The notes: generated by a model not told the origin, from the letters alone. Shown: positions 27,030 to 36,464, counted from the first letter of the stretch. The stretch is 64,000 bases of DNA from Hydrogenovibrio halophilus DSM 15072 (GCF_000384235.1 NZ_KB913033.1:124001-188000), one strand, 5' to 3'. A program made the numbers and translations.

Positions 27030-27242
27030 GCATCACTCCTTTTGGTAGCGTCCTGCACTCAGGACCCTGATATTCAAATATTATGCTTTGATTCCACTGA
27101 GATTATACAGTCAAACTTTGCCAAACGGCATGGGTCTGTTTATGAAAACAATATGCAAGGCACCTTCGGGCCGACCGCGATGCCCATCGCATTCAACCCG
27201 ACCATCCATTATAATGCCCGGAACCCTTCAGAGGCCTGATTT

Positions 27243-28343
27243 ATGGATGCATCCCGTCGCACACTGAGCCAGTCGCCCGCCAAACTGATCATCAGTGGCG
27301 AGCACGCGGTGGTGTGTGGCGCGCCCGCGTTGAGCCTGTGTCTGGACCTCCCCACCCTTTGCGACCTGACGTTCAAGCCTTTGCAGCAACGCGAATCCAG
27401 CACTCTGACTCTGGACCTGCCCGCCCTCGGCCTGCATCAGACCTTTGATTTCAAACAGTGGCAACGCATTGCGACCGATGTGGCGGCGCGTTATCGGCTT
27501 TACCAGAACAATCATCTGGCCATTGACCGTGTTTTCAGCGCCCCGTGGGAATTGACGATCATGGTGTTTCAGACGTTTCACAGACACTGTCGGCTCAAGC
27601 CGGGACACTGGCAGTGCCGGGTGCAACAGGCAGACACCTCGCCGTTGCACTTCATGGGCAAGGGGCTGGGCAGTTCGGCCGCAATGACCGTGGCCCTGCT
27701 CAAGGGATTGTTTTGTCATCACGATTTGCGCGAAGACGACCTGAAGTTGCTGGCGCTGGCACAGGAAGTGGAGCATTTTCAGCACGGTCATTCCAGCGGG
27801 CTGGACCCGGCCACGGTCATAAACGGTGGACTGATGCGATTTGAACCCCACAAGGCTCCAATGCCTTTGCCCGACAAACCGTTTGAGGGCTGGCTGATCG
27901 ACACAGGCACCCCCGCCAGCGCCACCGGACAGGTGGTGGAAGCGGTTCAGCGCCGCTTTGAACACAAGCATTCCATCTGGCAGGATTTCAAACACACCAC
28001 GGACCGAGCCACCCAGGCCTGGCAAAATCAGGACGATATGGCACTGAATCAGGCGCTCAATGCCAATGAAACCCTGCTGGAACAACTGGGCGTGGTGCCA
28101 GCGCCCATTCAGGAATTTATTGCGCGCTTGCACCAGCGGCTTGATACCGCCGCTGGTCCGGCCGGGATCAAACTCTGCGGTGCCGGGGCCACCTCAGGTG
28201 AACGCGGCGGCATTTTACTGGTGCATCACCCGAAAATGGATCAGGCCCTGTGCGAGGCATTCGGCTATCGGTCGTTTCCGATTCGGCCTGCGCAAGCCGG
28301 CGCCCACTGCCGCGAGCTGAACAAGGCCGACGATGCAGTTTGA
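27243..28343 (+). CDS. GHMP kinase, probable phosphomevalonate or mevalonate kinase
   Basis: This 366-residue GHMP kinase has motif 1 SPAKLIISGEHAVVCGAPAL, the phosphate loop GKGLGSSAAMTVALLKG (about 140-155) and the C-terminal motif GIKLCGAGATSGERGG. It is the first of three mevalonate-pathway genes. Because the second gene looks like a regular mevalonate kinase and the third is diphosphomevalonate decarboxylase, this one most likely does the remaining step, phosphomevalonate kinase. Yet its motif 1 (GEHAVV) is mevalonate-kinase-like, so the roles could be swapped. A TATAAT box lies 28 bases before the start. It overlaps the next gene by 11 bp. Confidence 0.7.
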   Translation: MDASRRTLSQSPAKLIISGEHAVVCGAPALSLCLDLPTLCDLTFKPLQQRESSTLTLDLPALGLHQTFDFKQWQRIATDVAARYRLYQNNHLAIDRVFSAPWELTIMVFQTFHRHCRLKPGHWQCRVQQADTSPLHFMGKGLGSSAAMTVALLKGLFCHHDLREDDLKLLALAQEVEHFQHGHSSGLDPATVINGGLMRFEPHKAPMPLPDKPFEGWLIDTGTPASATGQVVEAVQRRFEHKHSIWQDFKHTTDRATQAWQNQDDMALNQALNANETLLEQLGVVPAPIQEFIARLHQRLDTAAGPAGIKLCGAGATSGERGGILLVHHPKMDQALCEAFGYRSFPIRPAQAGAHCRELNKADDAV

Positions 28344-29289
28344 GACCAGCGCCCCGGCCAATACCATGATTCTGGGAGAACACGCGGTGGTCCACGGCCA
28401 TCCGGCACTGGTCGCGGCGTTAAGCCCACGGCTGCGCATCCGCTGGCAGACGCTGACCGAAAAACAGGTGGTGATTGAATCCGATTTGGGAAATCTGAGT
28501 GCCGACTGGTCGGAGCTTGACCCGGATCAGTGCCCGCCCCTGAAATGGGTGATCCATGCGCTGCTGACCCAACGCCGGGCGCTGGCAAACACCGGATTGC
28601 GTCTGCGCATTGACAGCGAGATCGATCCCACTCAAGGCCTGGGCAGTTCGGCGGCGCTGGCGGCGGCGTTGGTCGGTGGTCTGGCCGTGCTGACCCGACA
28701 ATCCCTTGAAACCGAATCGCTGTTTGCAGCGGGCCTGAACCTGATTCATCGGGTTCAGGGCCGAGGCTCGGGCGCGGATTTGGCGGCCAGCCTGAGCGGC
28801 GGCCTGGTGCGGTTTGTGCCCGGTCAGTCGCGACAGCGGAAAATACTACAGATACAAGCACCACAGATACAAACGCTGCAGGCTCCGCTGGCCCTGACGC
28901 TGGTCTACAGCGGCTACAAAACGCCCACGGCAGAGGTGCTGGCCTGGGTTGAAACCCAATGGCAACCCTTCCCCGAGTTATTGAACCATTTGTATCGGCA
29001 AATGGGAGAGACCACCGAAGCCGCGTTTGACGCCCTGCGGCAAAACCAGCTGGACGAGTTTTTCTGGCTGGTGCGCCATTATCAGGGGTTGATGCATGCG
29101 CTGGGCGTCAATGATGCCCGGCTGAGCGAACTGGTCTGGCAGTTGCAACAACGCTGGCCCGCCGCCAAGATTTCCGGGTCCGGGCTGGGCGACTGCGTAC
29201 TCGGCATCGGCTCTCAGACCGATCACAATGAGATTGACCCGGTCTGGACACTCAGCCCACAGGGCCTGATGGTGACCGAAAACTCATAG
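28333..29289 (+). CDS. mvk: Mevalonate kinase
   Basis: This 318-residue GHMP kinase opens with APANTMILGEHAVVHGHPAL, the motif typical of mevalonate kinase. The ATP loop is TQGLGSSAALAAALVGG (about 97-113), GRGSGADLAASLSGG follows, and motif 3 is AAKISGSGLGDCVLGI. It phosphorylates mevalonate to 5-phosphomevalonate for isoprenoid synthesis in the cytoplasm. The length is near the lower end for the family. It is translationally coupled to the first kinase by an 11-bp overlap and is followed 31 bp later by the decarboxylase. Confidence 0.78.
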   Translation: MQFETSAPANTMILGEHAVVHGHPALVAALSPRLRIRWQTLTEKQVVIESDLGNLSADWSELDPDQCPPLKWVIHALLTQRRALANTGLRLRIDSEIDPTQGLGSSAALAAALVGGLAVLTRQSLETESLFAAGLNLIHRVQGRGSGADLAASLSGGLVRFVPGQSRQRKILQIQAPQIQTLQAPLALTLVYSGYKTPTAEVLAWVETQWQPFPELLNHLYRQMGETTEAAFDALRQNQLDEFFWLVRHYQGLMHALGVNDARLSELVWQLQQRWPAAKISGSGLGDCVLGIGSQTDHNEIDPVWTLSPQGLMVTENS

Positions 29290-29320
29290 TACTCACACTT
29301 AATCAAACGGAAATGCACGT

Positions 29321-30349
29321 ATGAGCGAGATTTTTGAGCAACGCCGGGCCTTTGTGCAACAGGTACTGGGCCAGAGCGTACACCAATCACTGACCCGCCC
29401 GGTTCAGGCCGAAGCCGAGGCCCCGGTGAACATTGCCCTGTGCAAATACTGGGGCAAGCGCGACCCGGTGCTGAATCTGCCGGTCAACAGCAGCCTGTCG
29501 GTCAGTTTGCCCGGGTTTGGCACTCGAACCCGACTGCACTGGACGCCGGACCCGCAAACCAAAGGCCTGCAGCGATTGTCGCTCAACCGGCAGCCGCTCC
29601 AACCGGAAGATCCGATGTTTCAACGGCTGGCGCAGTTTCTGGCCTTGTTTCCCTCTGCCGAACAGGGCCATTTTGAGATTGAGACCCACAACAGCGTGCC
29701 CACCGGAGCCGGATTGGCCTCTTCGGCTTCGGGGTTTGCGGCACTGGTCAAAGCCATGAACCAGGCGTTTGACTGGCAGCTGTCGTCGAAAAACTGTTCG
29801 CTCTTGGCCCGAATCGGCAGTGGCAGCGCCTGCCGCTCGCTGTATTCCGGGTTTGCGCTGTGGCAACAGGGCGTGCGCGACGACGGGCTCGACAGCTATG
29901 CCATCGCCCTGCCGCAGACCTGGCCGTCTCTGTGTGTGGGACTGGTGGAGGTGGACACCTCGCAAAAACCGATTGGATCAACCGCAGGCATGCAGCAGAC
30001 TGTGTCCGACTGCGATCTTTACCAGGCCTGGCCAAAACAGGCTCAGAAAGCCCTTTCCACACTGCAACTGGCACTGGAAACCCAGGATTTTGTCACCTTT
30101 GGCAAAACCGCCGAACACAATGCGTTGAACATGCATGCGACCATGATCGCCACCTGGCCGCCGATTCTGTATTGGCAGCCCGAAAGCGTGCAAGCGATGC
30201 AAACCGTCTGGAAATTACGGGAAGAAGGGGTGGGTGTGTATTTCACCATGGACGCTGGGCCCAATCTGAAACTGCTGTTTGAACAAACGGATACGGCCAG
30301 AATCCAACAGGCCTTTGGCGACCTGCGCATACTGCAACCGTTTCACTAA
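29321..30349 (+). CDS. mvaD: Diphosphomevalonate decarboxylase
   Basis: MvaD makes isopentenyl diphosphate from 5-diphosphomevalonate with ATP. The 342 residues hold the family signatures: APVNIALCKYWGKRD with the conserved KYWGK, LPVNSSLSVSLPGFGTRT, ETHNSVPTGAGLASSASGFA, the catalytic region ARIGSGSACRSLYSGFALW, and GVYFTMDAGPNLKLL. All are typical of true decarboxylases and not of plain kinases. It completes the lower mevalonate pathway with the two kinases upstream. HMG-CoA synthase and reductase and the IPP isomerase are not in this window. Confidence 0.93.
   Translation: MSEIFEQRRAFVQQVLGQSVHQSLTRPVQAEAEAPVNIALCKYWGKRDPVLNLPVNSSLSVSLPGFGTRTRLHWTPDPQTKGLQRLSLNRQPLQPEDPMFQRLAQFLALFPSAEQGHFEIETHNSVPTGAGLASSASGFAALVKAMNQAFDWQLSSKNCSLLARIGSGSACRSLYSGFALWQQGVRDDGLDSYAIALPQTWPSLCVGLVEVDTSQKPIGSTAGMQQTVSDCDLYQAWPKQAQKALSTLQLALETQDFVTFGKTAEHNALNMHATMIATWPPILYWQPESVQAMQTVWKLREEGVGVYFTMDAGPNLKLLFEQTDTARIQQAFGDLRILQPFH
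30021..30032. repeat. ACCAGGCCTGGT palindrome, one mismatch
   Basis: Inside mvaD, read as Tyr-Gln-Ala-Trp-Pro. The last base is C instead of T. Confidence 0.65.
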
Positions 30350-30381
30350 CCCTGAACCGATTGATTCAGGCAAGGAAAAGC

Positions 30382-30837
30382 TTATTTCACCACGCTCAAA
30401 TGACTGCGTTTTTTGGCTTTTTCAGCCTTGTCTGAAGACGTTTTGGAAGAATCCTCGGCGGACGGGGTTTCGGTCTGCGAACCATCAGCGCCCGTGTTTT
30501 CCTCACCCGCGTTTTCTTCGGTCGGATAGGCTTCCGGCGGGAATGGCATGCCCTGACCGTTTTCACGGGCGAAAATGGCCAACACCGCTTCGGGCGGAAA
30601 GTTCAGCTTGCGCTCCACCCCGCCGAAACGGGCCTTGAAGGTCACCAGGTCATTGTTGATTTCCAGAGCCCGCACCGCTTCGGGATGCACATTGAGCACA
30701 ATCATGCCATCCTTGGCAAATTCCTGCGGCACTTCGATCCACGGATAATTGGCATCCACCTGCAAATGTGGGGTCCAGCCATTGTCGACAATCCATTCAA
30801 ACAAGGCTCGAATCAGATAGGGGCGATTGGAAATCAT
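30382..30837 (-). CDS. sspB: ClpXP protease specificity-enhancing factor SspB
   Basis: SspB binds ssrA-tagged proteins and hands them to ClpXP. The 151 residues start SNRPYLIRALFEWIVDNGWTPHL, as in other SspB proteins, and contain YPWIEVPQEF, GMIVLNVHPEAVRAL and FKARFGGVERKLNFPPEAVL. A flexible acidic linker (about 100-140) leads to the short C-terminal ClpX-binding motif (RSHLSVVK). It is 23 bp downstream of sspA, the conserved order. Confidence 0.95.
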   Translation of the reverse strand: MISNRPYLIRALFEWIVDNGWTPHLQVDANYPWIEVPQEFAKDGMIVLNVHPEAVRALEINNDLVTFKARFGGVERKLNFPPEAVLAIFARENGQGMPFPPEAYPTEENAGEENTGADGSQTETPSAEDSSKTSSDKAEKAKKRSHLSVVK

Positions 30838-30860
30838 AGCACTCCTTAGCTTACCAAGTC

Positions 30861-31502
30861 TCAGGTGACTTCACGCATGTCCAGCTCATCGTCAGACAGG
30901 CTCTCGGGGAACACCTCTCTGGCCAGAACCTTGTCAGCGTAATCCTTGACCGCTTTGGCCGATTTGGGCAGTTCAATTCCCAGATACGGCAGACGCCACA
31001 TCAACACCGCCAGACTCACGTCCACCAGCGAATATTCCTCGTTCATAAAATAAGGCTGATGCTCAAACACCGGAATCATCTGAATCAGACGTTCCTGCAG
31101 ATCACGGCGTGCATTTTTGACCGCTTTTTCGTCGTCGGACTGGGTGATGGTGTCGGCCAGCGAATACCATTCCAACTCGATCTGGCGCAACATCTGGCGC
31201 GAACGGGCTTTGGAAATGGGGTCGACCGACAGCAGCGGCGGATGCGGGAAACGTTCGTCCAAATATTCAATGATCACCTGCGGGTCATACAGCACCAGAT
31301 CGCGGTCCACCAGAGTCGGCAAAGTGCCGTAAGGGTTGAGCTCCACCAGGTCTTCGGGCATGCCTTCGGAGGTGTCCACCTCAACGATTTCCATGGGAAT
31401 GTCTTTTTCCTTGGCCATCAGGCGCACACGATGCGAACTGGGGCTTTTGGAATCGGAAAAAAGGGTCATCACAGAACGTTGTGTGATCGGCAGATCGGAC
31501 AT
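30861..31502 (-). CDS. sspA: Stringent starvation protein A
   Basis: SspA is an RNA-polymerase-associated regulator with a glutathione-transferase fold that lacks transferase activity. The 213 residues show the thioredoxin-like N-terminal half (MTLFSDSKSPSSHRVRLMAK, ELNPYGTLPTLVDRDLVLYD), then YLDERFPHPPLLSVDPISKA and the all-helical C-terminal half. AGGAGAC lies before the ATG. It is the first gene of sspA-sspB. The operon is expected to respond to starvation, but no operator is obvious by eye. Confidence 0.95.
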   Translation of the reverse strand: MSDLPITQRSVMTLFSDSKSPSSHRVRLMAKEKDIPMEIVEVDTSEGMPEDLVELNPYGTLPTLVDRDLVLYDPQVIIEYLDERFPHPPLLSVDPISKARSRQMLRQIELEWYSLADTITQSDDEKAVKNARRDLQERLIQMIPVFEHQPYFMNEEYSLVDVSLAVLMWRLPYLGIELPKSAKAVKDYADKVLAREVFPESLSDDELDMREVT

Positions 31503-31615
31503 GGGCTGTCTCCTGAATCGAAATCATCATTTATAATTAAAGTGCTAACAGCATTATACCCTGCCCGTCAAGCCCTGCGGGACAAACGGGTGAAAGCGAC
31601 TCCTGGTCAGACGGT

Positions 31616-32659
31616 TCAGGCCTGGTCAAATCCGAACGGCATCACCGCTTCCAGCCGCTCTTCTCCCAGCGCCAGCGCCAGCAGACGGTCCACGCCCAGT
31701 GCCACGCCCGAACAGGCAGGCAGGCCACCGCCTTCCAGCGCCGCCAGCAGGTTTTCGTCCACGGGCATGGCGGGTTTGCCCAGCGCCTGTCGAGTGTTCT
31801 GTTCCCGTTCAAAGCGGCGACGATGCTCAGCCGGGTCTTGCAACTCCTGATAGCCATTGGCCAGCTCTTCGCCCTCAACATAGACCTCAAAGCGCAGAGC
31901 CAGACGCGCATCCTGCGGATCGAGGCGGGCCAGCGAAGCCTGAGAGGCCGGATAATGACTGACACAGGTGACCCGCCCACGTCCCAGCTGAGGTTCGATC
32001 ACTTCGGTGAACACCAACTGCGCCCAGAGTTCGGTGTCGTCCGCGTCCACGCCTTCAATCGGGGCAATCCGGTGCGCCTCAAGACAGGCCTGGTAAGTTT
32101 GGCTGTTTGCGCCAAAAGGGTCGTCCATGCCCGCATAACGGGCATAAGCCTGTTGCCAGGTCAGAACTTCCAATGGCCGGGTTGGTTGGGTCAGAGCAAC
32201 GCCATCCTCCTCGCCCAGCGCTTGCAAAACGCTTTCGATCAATTCGGCGGTCTCCAGCATCATCTGCTTCAGATCAAATCCCCGTCGGTACCATTCCAGC
32301 AGAGTGAATTCGATCTGGTGACGGCGTCCCAAATCCCGATCCCGAAACACCTTGCCCAGATAAAACAGGTCGCCGCTGCCAGCGCAGAGCAGGCGTTTCA
32401 TCGGGTATTCGGGCGAGGTGTGCAGATAACGCCTGACCGGATTGGCCTGTCCCGGCGCCTGCACATCCAGCGCCAGCGAGTCCAGCTGAGCGTCCGGGGT
32501 GGCCGCCGCCGAAAGCATTGGCGTGTCCACTTCGATCAGGTCGCGCTGATACAAAAACGCCCGCAGATGCTGCAGGCATTGCGAGCGTTTTTTCAGGGTC
32601 GACAAACGGGCACTGGGTGCCCAGTTTGACTTGGGTTCAGTCTTTGGCGCGTGAGACAT
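31616..32659 (-). CDS. epmA: EF-P lysine ligase EpmA (PoxA/GenX)
   Basis: EpmA is a truncated class II lysyl-tRNA-synthetase-like enzyme that attaches (R)-beta-lysine to a lysine of elongation factor P. From the ATG at 32659 (GGTGAC before it) the protein has 347 residues and lacks the tRNA anticodon domain. Class II motifs are visible: motif 1 region [19 protein letters not shown], motif 2 [20 protein letters not shown] and motif 3 [15 protein letters not shown]. Its start lies inside the end of efp (23-bp overlap), so substrate and enzyme are coupled. Its stop lies next to a degenerate copy of the 12-bp palindrome (31615-31626). Confidence 0.95.
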   Translation of the reverse strand: MSHAPKTEPKSNWAPSARLSTLKKRSQCLQHLRAFLYQRDLIEVDTPMLSAAATPDAQLDSLALDVQAPGQANPVRRYLHTSPEYPMKRLLCAGSGDLFYLGKVFRDRDLGRRHQIEFTLLEWYRRGFDLKQMMLETAELIESVLQALGEEDGVALTQPTRPLEVLTWQQAYARYAGMDDPFGANSQTYQACLEAHRIAPIEGVDADDTELWAQLVFTEVIEPQLGRGRVTCVSHYPASQASLARLDPQDARLALRFEVYVEGEELANGYQELQDPAEHRRRFEREQNTRQALGKPAMPVDENLLAALEGGGLPACSGVALGVDRLLALALGEERLEAVMPFGFDQA

Positions 32660-33206
32660 AGTCACCGGTCTGGGTGTTGCAGATCACTTTTTCACCGATC
32701 TGAACAAACAACGGCACCTGCACCACCGCCCCGGTCGACAGGGTGGCGGGTTTGCCGCCGGTGCCGGCTGTGTCGCCTTTCAGACCCGGATCGGTTTCGA
32801 CCACTTCCAGCGTCACCTGGGTCGGCGGCGACACCGTAATCGGATCGTCGTTCCACAAGGTCACGGTGCACATGTCCTGCTCGACCAGCCATTTGTCCAT
32901 GTCGGCCACGGCTGCGGCGCTGGCCTGGTACTGCTCAAAGCTGCCTGGGTCCATAAAATGCCAGAATTCGCCGTCGTTATACAGGTATTGCAGATCGACT
33001 TCCAACACGTCGGCGGCTTCGACCTTTTCGCCCGATTTGAAGGTTTTTTCCAGTACTTTGCCGGTGATCAGATTGCGAAATCTGACCCGGTTGAACGCCT
33101 GCCCTTTGCCGGGTTTGACCAATTCGTTTTCGATGATGTTACAGGGTTGACCGTCCATCAGAAATTTCAGGCCGCCCTTGAATTCACTGGTACTGACTGT
33201 TGCCAT
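32637..33206 (-). CDS. efp: Elongation factor P
   Basis: EF-P relieves ribosome stalling at polyproline stretches. The 189-residue protein starts [20 protein letters not shown] (the ATG at 33206 follows AGGA by 6 bases; an in-frame ATG two codons upstream overlaps that site). The loop [17 protein letters not shown] holds the lysine that EpmA modifies. The C-terminal OB domain ends [19 protein letters not shown]. It lies between its two modification genes: epmA downstream overlapping, epmB divergent on the other strand. Confidence 0.97.
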   Translation of the reverse strand: MATVSTSEFKGGLKFLMDGQPCNIIENELVKPGKGQAFNRVRFRNLITGKVLEKTFKSGEKVEAADVLEVDLQYLYNDGEFWHFMDPGSFEQYQASAAAVADMDKWLVEQDMCTVTLWNDDPITVSPPTQVTLEVVETDPGLKGDTAGTGGKPATLSTGAVVQVPLFVQIGEKVICNTQTGDYVSRAKD

Positions 33207-33297
33207 CTTCATTCCTCATACGTATTCGACCTTTTTTGCGTAAGACCATCCGATCTGGTCAATCTGGCTGCGAAAAAACGCCGATTCGGTTAAAATT

Positions 33298-34341
33298 GTG
33301 CGGTATTTTACATCAAAGCCTTGTGCTTATTCGAGTTTCCCGGAGCCAGTCATTCAGACCCCCATTGCCAAAACCGTCAGTCTGGAAAGCCTGTGTCAGT
33401 CGCTGGCACTGGACCCGCAAGCCGAGCAGGCGCCGCCATTGGACCCGCAACCGGATTTTCCTCTGCGCGTGCCCGAACATTTTGCGCAACAGATGCGGCC
33501 GGGAGACTGGCAGGACCCGCTGTTGCGCCAGATTCTGCCGCTGGCCGAGGAACGCAACACGGTTGAGGGCTATCACTCAGACCCGGTCGGCGACCGCTCG
33601 GCCAGCCTGCAACCGGCTTTGATCCAGAAATATCAGGGCCGCGCCCTGCTGATTGCCAGCCCCAAATGCGACATTCACTGCCGTTATTGCTTTCGCCGCC
33701 ATTATCCTTACGAACAGGCACGGCAAACCCACTGGCGGGCCGCGCTCCAACACCTGCACCAGCGCCCGGACATCCACGAACTGATCCTGAGCGGCGGTGA
33801 TCCTTTGAGCCTCAGCGACGGGGCCCTGACGGCGCTGCTGGATGACATCGCCGAAATCGAACATCTGACCACCCTGCGCATCCATTCACGCACGCCGGTC
33901 GTGGCCCCGGACCGGGTCAGTAACACATTGATCGAACGATTGCGACAACTGCCTCTGTCGGTGGTCCTGGTCGTGCATTGCAACCATGCCAATGAGCTCA
34001 GTGACCAGACTCAGGCGCTGTTTGCTCAATGCAAAGCCGCGGAGATGACCCTGCTCAACCAAACGGTCTTGCTCAAAGGTGTGAACGACGACTCAGAGAC
34101 GCTGGCGGCACTGAGCCACAAACTGTTTGCACAAGGGGTCCTGCCCTATTACTGTCATCTGCTCGACAAGGTCGCCGGGGCCGCGCATTTTGATCTGCCG
34201 CAACACCAGGCCTGGTCAATTCTGGATGCGCTGCGGCGGCAACTGCCCGGTTATCTGGTCCCCAGACTGGTCCGGGAAGACGCCGGTGAACCCTATAAAA
34301 CCCTGGTGACACCGCAAACCATCGCCGCCATGCAGGAGTAA
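33298..34341 (+). CDS. epmB: EF-P beta-lysylation protein EpmB (lysine 2,3-aminomutase type)
   Basis: EpmB is a radical-SAM, PLP-dependent enzyme that converts lysine to (R)-beta-lysine for EpmA. The cluster motif CDIHCRYCFRRHYPY (CxxxCxxC) is intact, with LILSGGDPLSLSD, RIHSRTPVV and YCHLLDKVAGAAHF as in known EpmB and KamA proteins. The PLP lysine is expected in this last block. The start is unclear: the first usual start is GTG at 33298 with no ribosome-binding site. GGAG at 33342 stands 6 bases before an ATT (33352) where similarity to E. coli EpmB would begin. Divergent from efp-epmA. Confidence 0.92.
   Translation: MRYFTSKPCAYSSFPEPVIQTPIAKTVSLESLCQSLALDPQAEQAPPLDPQPDFPLRVPEHFAQQMRPGDWQDPLLRQILPLAEERNTVEGYHSDPVGDRSASLQPALIQKYQGRALLIASPKCDIHCRYCFRRHYPYEQARQTHWRAALQHLHQRPDIHELILSGGDPLSLSDGALTALLDDIAEIEHLTTLRIHSRTPVVAPDRVSNTLIERLRQLPLSVVLVVHCNHANELSDQTQALFAQCKAAEMTLLNQTVLLKGVNDDSETLAALSHKLFAQGVLPYYCHLLDKVAGAAHFDLPQHQAWSILDALRRQLPGYLVPRLVREDAGEPYKTLVTPQTIAAMQE
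34205..34216. repeat. ACCAGGCCTGGT palindrome, perfect
   Basis: Inside epmB, read as His-Gln-Ala-Trp-Ser. Confidence 0.85.
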
Positions 34342-34512
34342 AGGGGGATTGTTTTGCTTTCGTATTTCTGCCGGTTTCAGGCTAAGATAACGCCCTGAGG
34401 CTTTCATCGAACGGGGAATTTCGTCATCGAAAACGCACAATCCGCTGACCACAAAATCGCTCACCAGCCGCGCTGGCTCAAATGGGGTGTCTCTGCGCTG
34501 TTTCTGATCGCC

Positions 34513-35379
34513 GTGGTTGCGGTCATTCACTGGTGGCTGGGCTGGCCTCGCCTGTGGCAGGCCTGGCAGACGCTCAGTTTGTTCGAGGTGGTGCTGGTAT
34601 TGGTCATGCTGCTGCTGAGCTACCATTTTCGCGCTTTGCGCATCTACTACTATTTTCGGCATCAAGGGCCATTGACCCGTCTGGGTTGTGACAAACTGGT
34701 GCTCAATCATACCGCCTGGAACAATTTTCTGCCCATGCGCTCGGGCGAGTTGTCTTATCCTTTGCTGGTCAAGCGCTATTTCGGCATCGGTTACAGCCGC
34801 TCTCTGGCCAGTTTGCTCTGGCTGCGCCTGATGGACCTTCACACTCTGGTCATGCTGGGACTGGGACTGGTCTGGGCCCTGTGGCCTCACTGGGCGCTGG
34901 TCCCTCTGGCGTTGCTGACACTGAGTTTGCCGCTGCTGACGTTTGCTTTGAAGCGGCGACTGCAACGCTGGAACCGGCAGCGCTCCGCGCGTTTGGATCA
35001 GGCTCTGGCCGGTTTGCCGCACCGGCTGGGCCTGCTGATCCAACTTTGGGGATTGACCTGGTTGAACTGGGGGGTCAAGCTGGTATTATTCATTCTGGTG
35101 ATTCAGGCAATGAGCGACGTGCCCGCAACGATTGCACTGGCCGCCGCCATTGGCGGTGAACTGTCCAGTGTGCTGCCCATTCACGGCATCGCCGGTTTTG
35201 GCACCTACGAGGCCGGGATGATGCTGCCCTTGATCTGGGCCGAAATGGACGCCAAAGATTTGCTGGCGGCCGCGGTCAATGTGCATCTGCTGATTCTGGG
35301 CGCCAGCGTTCTGGGCCTGATGCTGGCGCAATGGCTGCCCGTTCCCAATTCCACTACCGAGAAGAGACACACCTTATGA
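34513..35379 (+). CDS. YbhN/UPF0104-type (flippase-like) membrane protein
   Basis: This is a multi-pass inner-membrane protein of the lysylphosphatidylglycerol-synthase-transmembrane (UPF0104) family, with motifs NHTAWNNFLPMRSGELSYPL and ELSSVLPIHGIAGFGTYEAG. The coordinates start at the first usual start codon (GTG), but coding sequence clearly extends upstream in frame to at least about 34426: the first membrane helix begins WGVSALFLIAVVAV and would be cut in half. No ATG, GTG or TTG is present there. GGGGAA at 34413 precedes an ATC at 34426. It overlaps the glycosyltransferase gene by 4 bp and probably helps lipid-linked sugar handling with the two genes after it. Confidence 0.8.
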   Translation: MVAVIHWWLGWPRLWQAWQTLSLFEVVLVLVMLLLSYHFRALRIYYYFRHQGPLTRLGCDKLVLNHTAWNNFLPMRSGELSYPLLVKRYFGIGYSRSLASLLWLRLMDLHTLVMLGLGLVWALWPHWALVPLALLTLSLPLLTFALKRRLQRWNRQRSARLDQALAGLPHRLGLLIQLWGLTWLNWGVKLVLFILVIQAMSDVPATIALAAAIGGELSSVLPIHGIAGFGTYEAGMMLPLIWAEMDAKDLLAAAVNVHLLILGASVLGLMLAQWLPVPNSTTEKRHTL

Positions 35380-36464
35380 CCGACACCGCGACCGACACGG
35401 CGACCGAGATGACAAACGGGGCCGCGACGACCGTCTCCATTGTCATCCCTTTGTACAACGAACAGGACAATGTGCAGCCACTGGTGGACAAAGTCATGGA
35501 CGCCTTGGACGGTTTTGAATCCCAATGGGAGCTGATTCTGGTCAATGACGGCTCGCGCGATCAAACCTATGAGCGCCTGCAGGCCCTGTCGGTTGAACAT
35601 GCCTTTCTGCACCCGATCCATCTTCAGCGCAATTTCGGTCAGACCGCGGCCATGCAGGCGGGCATTGATGCGGCCCGGGGCGAAGTCATTGTGACGCTGG
35701 ATGGCGATCTGCAAAACGATCCGGTGGACATTCCCCGCATGGTGCGCCGCTTGATCCGCGACGACCTTGATCTGGTGGCCGGCTGGCGCAAAAACCGCAA
35801 GGACGGCTTGTGGCTGCGCAAAATTCCTTCGCGGATCGCCAACCGTCTGATCGGCAAAATCACCGGGGTCAAACTCAATGATTACGGCTGTTCGCTCAAA
35901 GCCTTTCGCGCCAAGGTGTTGAAGTCAATCACCCTGTTTGGCGAAATGCACCGCTTCATTCCGGCCTGGCTGGCGACCGAAACCCACCCGGACCGCATCA
36001 AAGAAGAAGTGGTCACACACCACCCGCGCATTCACGGCGAATCCAAATACGGCCTCTCGCGCACCTTTCGGGTGATCATCGATCTGCTGTTTATGTATTT
36101 CTACATGCGCTTTCGCGGGCGTCCGGGGCATTTCTTCGGTCAGGCCGGACTGGTCTCAGGCGGCCTGGGAGGGCTCGGACTGTTTTACCTGTTTGTGATC
36201 AAACTGATGGGTGAGGACATCGGAACACGTCCGCTGTTGATTGTGTCGGTAATGCTGGTCATTCTGGGGGTCCAGTTGATTCTGACCGGGGTGCTGGCCG
36301 AACTGATCACTCGCATCTATTACTCGGCCTCTGATCGCAAATTTTACACGGTGATGAACGCCGACGACACCAAACCCGCCGCCGAAAAGGGCTGGCAGGC
36401 CTCGAATCTCTCGGGTTCCAGAACAGCGCCTTTCGATACTCACGCCCCATCTCAGAGTGATTGA
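35376..36464 (+). CDS. Family 2 glycosyltransferase, ArnC/DPM1-like
   Basis: 362 residues from the ATG at 35376 (ATGA overlap with the previous stop). The GT-A domain (about 15-240) contains VSIVIPLYNEQDNVQPLV, LVNDGSRDQT, HLQRNFGQTAAMQAGI and the DxD-like VTLDGDLQNDPVDIP. Two C-terminal membrane helices follow (about 255-330). This is the layout of enzymes that move a sugar onto undecaprenyl- or dolichyl-type phosphate, as ArnC and GtrB do. With the ArnT-like gene directly after it, the likely role is supplying a lipid-linked sugar for transfer to a periplasmic acceptor such as lipid A. The sugar cannot be predicted. Confidence 0.88.
   Translation: MTDTATDTATEMTNGAATTVSIVIPLYNEQDNVQPLVDKVMDALDGFESQWELILVNDGSRDQTYERLQALSVEHAFLHPIHLQRNFGQTAAMQAGIDAARGEVIVTLDGDLQNDPVDIPRMVRRLIRDDLDLVAGWRKNRKDGLWLRKIPSRIANRLIGKITGVKLNDYGCSLKAFRAKVLKSITLFGEMHRFIPAWLATETHPDRIKEEVVTHHPRIHGESKYGLSRTFRVIIDLLFMYFYMRFRGRPGHFFGQAGLVSGGLGGLGLFYLFVIKLMGEDIGTRPLLIVSVMLVILGVQLILTGVLAELITRIYYSASDRKFYTVMNADDTKPAAEKGWQASNLSGSRTAPFDTHAPSQSD

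Noticed and set aside
27210-27215. TATAAT before the mevalonate operon as a full promoter
   Set aside because: The -10 is perfect but no acceptable -35 box is found 16-18 bases upstream, so it is mentioned only in the gene entry.
31553-31571. TATAAT with TTGACG on the minus strand before sspA
   Set aside because: The two boxes are only 7 bases apart, too close for a sigma-70 promoter.
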